Of a stretch of DNA of 64,000 nucleotides, positions 58,082 through 64,000 are shown piece after piece. The first letter of the stretch is position 1. Each line of letters opens with the position of its first letter. The position numbers and the translations under genes were made by a program. The stretch is from assembly GCA_030159075.1 (NCBI GenBank), contig BROG01000111.1:835501-899500 (forward strand). The letters are read 5' to 3'. The notes beneath the pieces are model-generated. The model had not been told where the DNA came from. It worked only from the letters and a program-made list of their open reading frames with translations, and did no database searches. The DNA comes from Atrina japonica (taxonomy: Eukaryota > Mollusca > Bivalvia > Pterioida > Pinnidae).

Positions 58082-58289
58082 TACTACAGTAGAACCTATC
58101 ATATGAGATCTCTGTCATAGAAGACCACCTGTCTTGTTAAACCATAATTCTGAAAACCCCTCAGTTAAATAATCCTTATAATAAATCATCCTTTGACAGA
58201 CTACCTGTCTAAAATGTAACACCATATTTCATTGGCAGAAACCTGAGAAGGATGGTCTGTCAATTAATCAAGGCAGGTTCTGTCAGTAC
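58082..58289. mobile_element. Degenerate MITE with AGAACCT termini
   Basis: The left end TACTACAGTAGAACCTATC and the right end (reverse complement AGTACTGACAGAACCTGCC) are imperfect inverted repeats. The interior has GAAGACCACCTGTCT and GACAGACTACCTGTCT blocks, like the element at 52687. Confidence 0.45.
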
Positions 58290-59160
58290 TAAAAACTGGC
58301 CCCACCATATAATTGAAAAATTATCGAGTGTTGCAGAAAACACCATAATTTATACAACCTAAAATTGAACATATTAAACTTCTTAAAATCAAACTTCAGG
58401 AGCAATTCCCTTCAGATTGGGTACAGATTCATGTCACTTGGGTGAGTGTTCTGTAGGTATGCTGTATGGGCGATGACCCTGATGAAGGATAACAGTCCCT
58501 TTTGAGTTTTTGCATATTTGCATAGTACATATTTTGCCAATTGTAAGATTTTGTATGTACTCAATACTTGTACATGTACATACATGTACATCGTAAATAT
58601 GTGTTGTGTGTGGGTGTGTGTTTGTGTAGTACATTATATGTACATGTCAGTTTTCAATGTTAATGGACTGCAGCTGAGGTCTAGCTGATTGAGTGATGAG
58701 GCCAGCTGAATTATACAGAAAAAATGAATTTTTTGTATCAGAATTGATACTGAAAATTGAAGTTGGGCATGTGCTTTGTGAGATATGGGATATTTAACAA
58801 GATCTATCTAGAGCATAGAAATTTGCAGTCTCTTAAGGTCAGCACCTCATAAAGTATGACATGTAAAGAACTGTAAACATTTACTTCAGCTTTTGATTCC
58901 AGATCATGTGAATTAACTCAAAAGACTATGTTTTAACATGTAAAACTTAAAACACTCTTTAACCCTATCTTAAAATGGCTATCGAGTCATTACTGAAAAC
59001 TGGCCTTAGTGACTTTGTTGTGACATATAGAAAAAAAAGTTTTTATTTGAGTAAACTGGCAAAAATGTCTTACTATTAATATCAGAATACATTAGAAACT
59101 GTTTGACCAGACACATTAACAACAGGAAAGTGAGTTGAAAGATAAAACCACTAGTGGATT
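58290..59160. other. Unassigned, intron-like DNA
   Basis: AT-rich with GTACATGTACAT-like words; no exon recognised. Confidence 0.4.
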
Positions 59161-59162
59161 TT

Positions 59163-59217
59163 TCATGTGTGTGTGTGTGTGGGGGTGTGTGTGAGGATGT
59201 GTGTGTGTGTGTGTGAA
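59163..59217. repeat. (TG)n microsatellite
   Basis: GTGTGT tracts broken by GGGG and GAGGA. Confidence 0.9.
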
Positions 59218-59788
59218 ATGCACTCAAAGCATATAAACACTAGCATGCATGTACAAATAATAATAACAAATTGCAACTTTTCATGTATCCTGCACCCCTC
59301 CCTGAAAAAAAGACTTATTGGTTTATTAATTTCAAAAGTTTTCTCGGTACATTCCACTCACTGGTCAACCTGCCTCGGTATCGGTCCTTTGACACCATAT
59401 TGTTATGTTTTATCGTGAAATATGTTTGTGTGCCTAATGGTATAATTGGTCGTTAACTCCACCCAATGTATACATTTACTGTTGATCAGAGTTCAATGCT
59501 ACGTTGATCACCTGCATAATTTATAATTTAAGTTAACAGGTAAAAAAAAGAATGACATAGGATACTGCCGTTTCTGTCCCTAGAATATTTTTGAGTTTTT
59601 GTTAAATAGCAGTATTTTATTTCATGCTTATTGGACAGATGGTCAGTGATTAAGCCAACCCTGGTATTTTATGAAATGTCAAGAAAATTGAAATGAGTTT
59701 TCAGCTATATCATATGGCGTGAATTTAATCATTCAATGTTGATAGTGTTCTATATGAAATTTTGTGCTGAATTTATAACTGGTTTGAG

Positions 59789-60039
59789 AGTCGGTAGAGC
59801 TCTCTACTCTTGATCATGAGGTTGTGAGTTCGAGTCCAACCAGCGGCAGGTCGGTTTCCAGTCCTTCGAATGAGACAGTAAAATCCGAGGTCCCATGTCA
59901 CACGTTAAAGAACCCTCACTGCTCAATGGCCGTAAGTGCCGAGCATAGGCCAAAATTTGAAGCCCTTCACTGGCATTTGGTGAGTGAAAGTTTCTTGAGT
60001 GGGATGTTTAACAACAATAAACAAACACACAAACATATT
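59789..60039 (+). mobile_element. SINE family 1 with target-site duplication
   Basis: ACTGGTTTGAG occurs at 59778-59788 and 60040-60050. The head is slightly truncated (AGTCGGTAGAGC, GTTGTGAGTTCGAGTCC). The core GGCCGTAAGTGCCGAGCATA and the tail GGGATGTTTAACAACAATAA with AAACAAACAC are present. Confidence 0.85.
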
Positions 60040-60050
60040 ACTGGTTTGAG

Positions 60051-62310
60051 TCATTTCATATTGGTAAAGTTCAGTTTGATTTGTAGAGTTACTAATTCTG
60101 GCAGTTTCAGGACATTCAGTCTTCTATGATAAAACTTCTATTGATTTGTTCATGCAACTGTTAGATGCTGTCATGGTGAGATTTGAGTGCGTTCTAAGGT
60201 TTTCAATCTTGAATTCTTCAGATATCAACAAAGGAATTTACCCAACAAGACAATGAACTTAAGAACAACTTTTGTTTGCATCATCCAAAATTCTATTTTC
60301 TGAAGTTCTGTAGTTCTGAAATTATGCATGTATCTAAATAATCTTATGTACATGTACATACATGACACAAAGCTTGGTTCCTCAATTTTAGGAATGCCTG
60401 CAAAGCAAATGGAATCACTTTTAATTTGACATCAATATACAGCCGTAGGTAAAGTGTACAAGTTTTGACTGGTTCTATGTGAGGGTTTATTAAGCATTCC
60501 ATGCCAGTGCCAATATGATACTGGACCTTACATGTAGTTTTAAGTCTCAACTTATAGATTCACTTCTTTCATAGGATACTGGAACTTAGTTTTAAGTCTC
60601 AATTGTCTGGACATGGAACAGATATTTCCTGTATCAATAGGCTGTACATTACAAATGTATGTACATTGTAAGTACTAACCTGAATTCCAGGGAATTGAAC
60701 ATGAAAACTCCCTCATGCTGGTGGAACATTCTACAACCAGCACAATACAAAGGAAGATTGTTCCAGTATCACTATCAACAAGGATGACTTGCCAGATTTA
60801 CCCAATACTCCTGCAGGACATGTAGGAGTTTTCCTGCAACTGTCCACTTATTGATTTTGTGTAGCATACAGAATGTAAATATTAAAATAATAATAAAAAT
60901 AGCGATCCTTTGAAATTGAAGAAAACTTCAGAAATGAAAAAATAATGATAATAATAATAGTTATGAGTATGTACTCAGATTTCAAGGTATTTTTCATTTT
61001 TTAAGCAAAAATCATGAACTTGACCCAAGGGTTTTATGTAATGAAGAATAATGACTTTCCTCTTCAGTAACATCCAGAAGTGTTAGTGTTATAATCAGCT
61101 AATGATGTACATGTACATATATTTTAACAATCATGAAACAAAAGTTGAACTTCTTGAGTGCAAAGTAAATTAGCTGACTTTGGTCCAGTTTTATTTGAAA
61201 TAAAGTTTTGTAATTATCTGTGTGAGTCAGTGTTTTTTGTTGTTGTTGTTTTTTCCTTTTTGTTATTTTAGATATTGACTATCAGAAACATGATCCAAAC
61301 TGACCAATGGTGTTAAACTTATCAACCGCTGTGGTCACATTTAGACTCGCCCAAATCAGTACCGTAAATAAATCAGCTATACATGTAATTCAGGAGTGAA
61401 CAAGTTACCATTGCATGTAAAATTATTGTTGAGATTTAGATTTTAATTCATACACTTCTCAATTCTGACAGTGTTTGAAATGGACGAGTTCAAATGTGGC
61501 TACAGTGGCTGATGATTAAATAGTAATTAAAATAGTAACAGTAATAAGTATTCATGTAGTCAGTATTTCAGAAGATCCTTTGTACTTGTATAGTTGATTA
61601 ATTTCATGGGGAGAAAATTTCACATTTTCCAGAATGGAACTTATTCAGGAATATTAAATTTCTCGCAAGACCGTTTCCAAAATTAAAAATTAGAGTAAAA
61701 GGAGTTAAAGTAAAACTTATATATAGACATTTTGTGATTCGTGTATATGATGTCTGGTTATATATGAATACATTTTGATTGGAAGTAACTTTTATTAAGT
61801 ATATTAAGTATTTTATTCAATGATATTTAATTTTGCGGTGTTTTCTTTGACGGCAAATATAGTGAAATTAAATCCCCTCCTGCAAATTTATGTAAAAGCA
61901 ACTATACAATACCAACATGTAGGCGAGTGCCATCTTGTATGTCATTTGCCATCTCTCTATTTTATTGTACTAAGATATTGAGTCACTGCTTTGACCAAGT
62001 TCCAATTATCTCTGATAACTCTGCAACAGATGCATATAATTGAGCCGTAAACTTTTGATTTGTTTTTACCTAGGTTTGATATTTGTTTTATTGGCTCTTG
62101 AGTTCCGGCATAGAGACTGGTGACAGATAAGGACTCGTAGATCTATCAATCTCTAATACAACAACTTGTACATGGCTGTGTATTGAAATTGATTTGTAAT
62201 CATAAAACTTGTCCTCAAAATGAAAACTCTAGTCAACTCCAGTCTTGTACCTTTTGACACCAGCATATCACTTGACACATATCTATTTTGTCTTTCTGTG
62301 AAAACTTGGT
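60051..62310. other. Unassigned, intron-like DNA
   Basis: AT-rich. It includes a possible repeat copy at 60964-61020 and a strong candidate acceptor (long T-rich tract ending TTATTTTAG) at 61271. Otherwise nothing recognised. Confidence 0.4.
60964..61020 (-). repeat. Dispersed TACTCAAA/TTTGAGTA repeat, weak fourth copy
   Basis: The reverse complement TTCATGATTTTTGCTTAAAA, then TGAGTACATACTCAT, follows the block order of the copies at 3512, 9748 and 48780. Confidence 0.4.
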
Positions 62311-62410
<100 letters not shown>

Positions 62411-63058
62411 CCGCACTGTGTGTCCATCTAATTTAGTTGAAAAATGACTCTTTTTACAGTTATGATGTAAAGCCATGTATATAATCAGTTGTTGGGGAGG
62501 TTGACAGACTTTTGTCTGGTAAATCTCTACACTATACTCGCAGTCAGTAATTTGTCTTTTACGGTGTTGAAATCATCTGATTTATAAACACCTGAGGTTT
62601 TAAGATGTACAAGAACATATTTAGATATCTAAGAAAGGAATATGCACACTTATCCCAGCATTTGACAACAAGAACATTTTAAACTTGAAGCAATCAAGCT
62701 GACAGATTATATTGGTTTATAAGTGAATAGGCACGATTTAAATGATAGCTATTTATTTGGTAAATGAGGGGCAGCTCTCAATGTGTGTTGAAATAACTCT
62801 CGCCTGGATTTTGTTTTGTCAGATTTACAACCTATATTTAATTTAGACTCTCCATTAGATTAAATATTACTGCAGTCATATGACAAATTGATAGTATTGA
62901 AACTTTTTTTTATGGTGTCAAATTTTGCCAATGGTCCCCTGTGATCAAGAACTATCTCAATAGGATTTTGGTGTTAAGGTAGCATTTTACGTATTGTAGC
63001 AGTGGGTTCAGTATGGTTTAACCATGATTTCAGATTGTGCATGAACTGATTACCTAAC
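62411..63058. other. Unassigned non-coding DNA
   Basis: Nothing recognised. Confidence 0.4.
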
Positions 63059-63760
63059 CAGGGACCAATCTAGGGCCGTTTTACTACCGGTATTCGGTAG
63101 TTTCCCCCAAATCCACCGGTAGTATCCCCAAATAGTATCGGTAGTTTCCCCCGCCCACCTTGCTGAATTTTCCCCTCAAAAATAAAAATCATGTTGCCGT
63201 CGTACATGAATCAAGTGCTAGCACTAGTCAGACCAGATCGTCAGACCAGGGTCACGATAACGGGCTTCATGTAAGTCATGATCAAGGCTGTAGACCCAAA
63301 TCACCGGTACCACAGCCAAATGAATCATCGGATATGCGCTTATTTTCGTCAAATAAATACGAAAGTAAATATACATGGCTGTATCATAATTACCCGGCAA
63401 AGGGTTACATGTGTAAAAAAGAAGTATAATTGAATAGCAATTTCCCTTTTTCAATTTAAATTGTCCAAAAATTACTGTTTTTGATGTTAAAATTTACTCC
63501 TGTTTTATCTGAAAGGTTTGCAGGTCTACAGTGACATAAGAGAATGAAGATGTATTTGATACATTAAAATTTTATTTGCAATTAAAATTTTAAAATGAAA
63601 CAATGACTTGATTTCTTTCTTCTCTCTTCCTCACAAAATGCTGAGTAACACCCTTTCAAAGCTATCAGGAGAGCAAATCTAAGGGTGCTCAAAATGCTGA
63701 AAATCGTTTTCGGCCCCCACAGAAAAGGGTATATTCCCCGAAATCCTAGATTAATCCCTG
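63059..63760 (+). mobile_element. Decayed hAT-like transposon with N-terminal transposase fragment
   Basis: The left end CAGGGACCAATCTAGG and the right end (reverse complement CAGGGATTAATCTAGG) are inverted repeats of hAT type. CTAAC lies directly outside both ends (63054-63058 and 63761-63765). The open frame 63160-63429 has a Ser-rich start, then KYESKYTWLYHNYPAKGYMC. This recalls the zinc-finger start of TTF/DUF4371-type hAT transposases, whose pattern is KYxWLxY...GxxC (family memory). The catalytic part is absent, so the element is an internally deleted derivative. Confidence 0.6.
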
Positions 63761-63918
63761 CTAACAAATTTGGTTGTTTCTAATATACATAAAAACCAAT
63801 GGCAATAGATACAATGTATATATACTGAAACTTGTAAATATATATATATCATAACTTGGGATATTTTGGCCTCGCTAAAATATGGCCACTTTGGTGATTA
63901 AAATGAAGGGTTATTTTT

Positions 63919-64000
63919 AGCTCACCTGAGCTGAAGGCTCAAATGAGCTATAGCTGTTGTTTGATCAGTTAAATTTTGGTCATTTATATATATATATATA
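63919..64000 (+). repeat. 'TAGCTCACCTGAGC' repeat, start of a second copy
   Basis: TTTTTAGCTCACCTGAGCTG then AAGGCTCAAATGAGCTATAG matches the start of 56567-57186. It then meets an AT run and the end of the window. Confidence 0.65.

Overview
This window looks like nuclear DNA of a bivalve mollusc. It is AT-rich and mostly non-coding. Its few exons are small and bounded by GT/AG splice sites, its microsatellites are long, and dispersed repeats fill much of the rest. The repeat types I recognise are typical of bivalves: tRNA-derived SINEs with a shared core, the 'TAGCTCACCTGAGC' repeat, Penelope-like elements and many small inverted-repeat elements. No bacterial, CRISPR or viral gene system is visible.

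Layout. 1-4065: repeat-rich intergenic DNA. 4066-13534: a three-exon plus-strand gene for a predicted secreted-then-anchored lectin (signal peptide, SUEL/rhamnose-binding lectin domain, Ser/Thr-rich stalk, Cys cluster, C-terminal membrane helix). Its 8.3 kb first intron carries a foldback element, a LINE scrap and a head-to-head pair of Penelope-like ends with a 27-bp minisatellite. 13535-22230: repeats, including two rearranged Penelope-like copies at 19.2-20.6 kb and a 1 kb element with 104-bp inverted arms. 22231-29605: a probable three-exon gene for a mucin-like Ser/Thr-rich protein with nine 17-residue repeats. 29606-52900: SINEs, MITEs, the best-preserved Penelope-like reverse transcriptase (minus strand, about 41.9-43.3 kb) and an older, different one (minus strand, about 45.2-47.2 kb) broken by a SINE and a microsatellite. 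52927-53125: two short exons of a probable small secreted Cys-containing protein. The remainder is intron-like DNA with two large minisatellites, more SINEs and a decayed hAT-like transposon at 63.06-63.76 kb.

All splice joins proposed in the first two genes are phase 1. This is usual for extracellular modular proteins and supports the models. The two larger genes both encode Ser/Thr-rich extracellular products and lie in the same orientation, so they may belong to one locus of surface or secreted glycoproteins; that is inference.

The most unusual observation is a pair of tiny palindromes (40 and 36 bp), related in sequence, each flanked by its own 7-8 bp direct repeat. They behave like a transposable element made only of two terminal inverted repeats.
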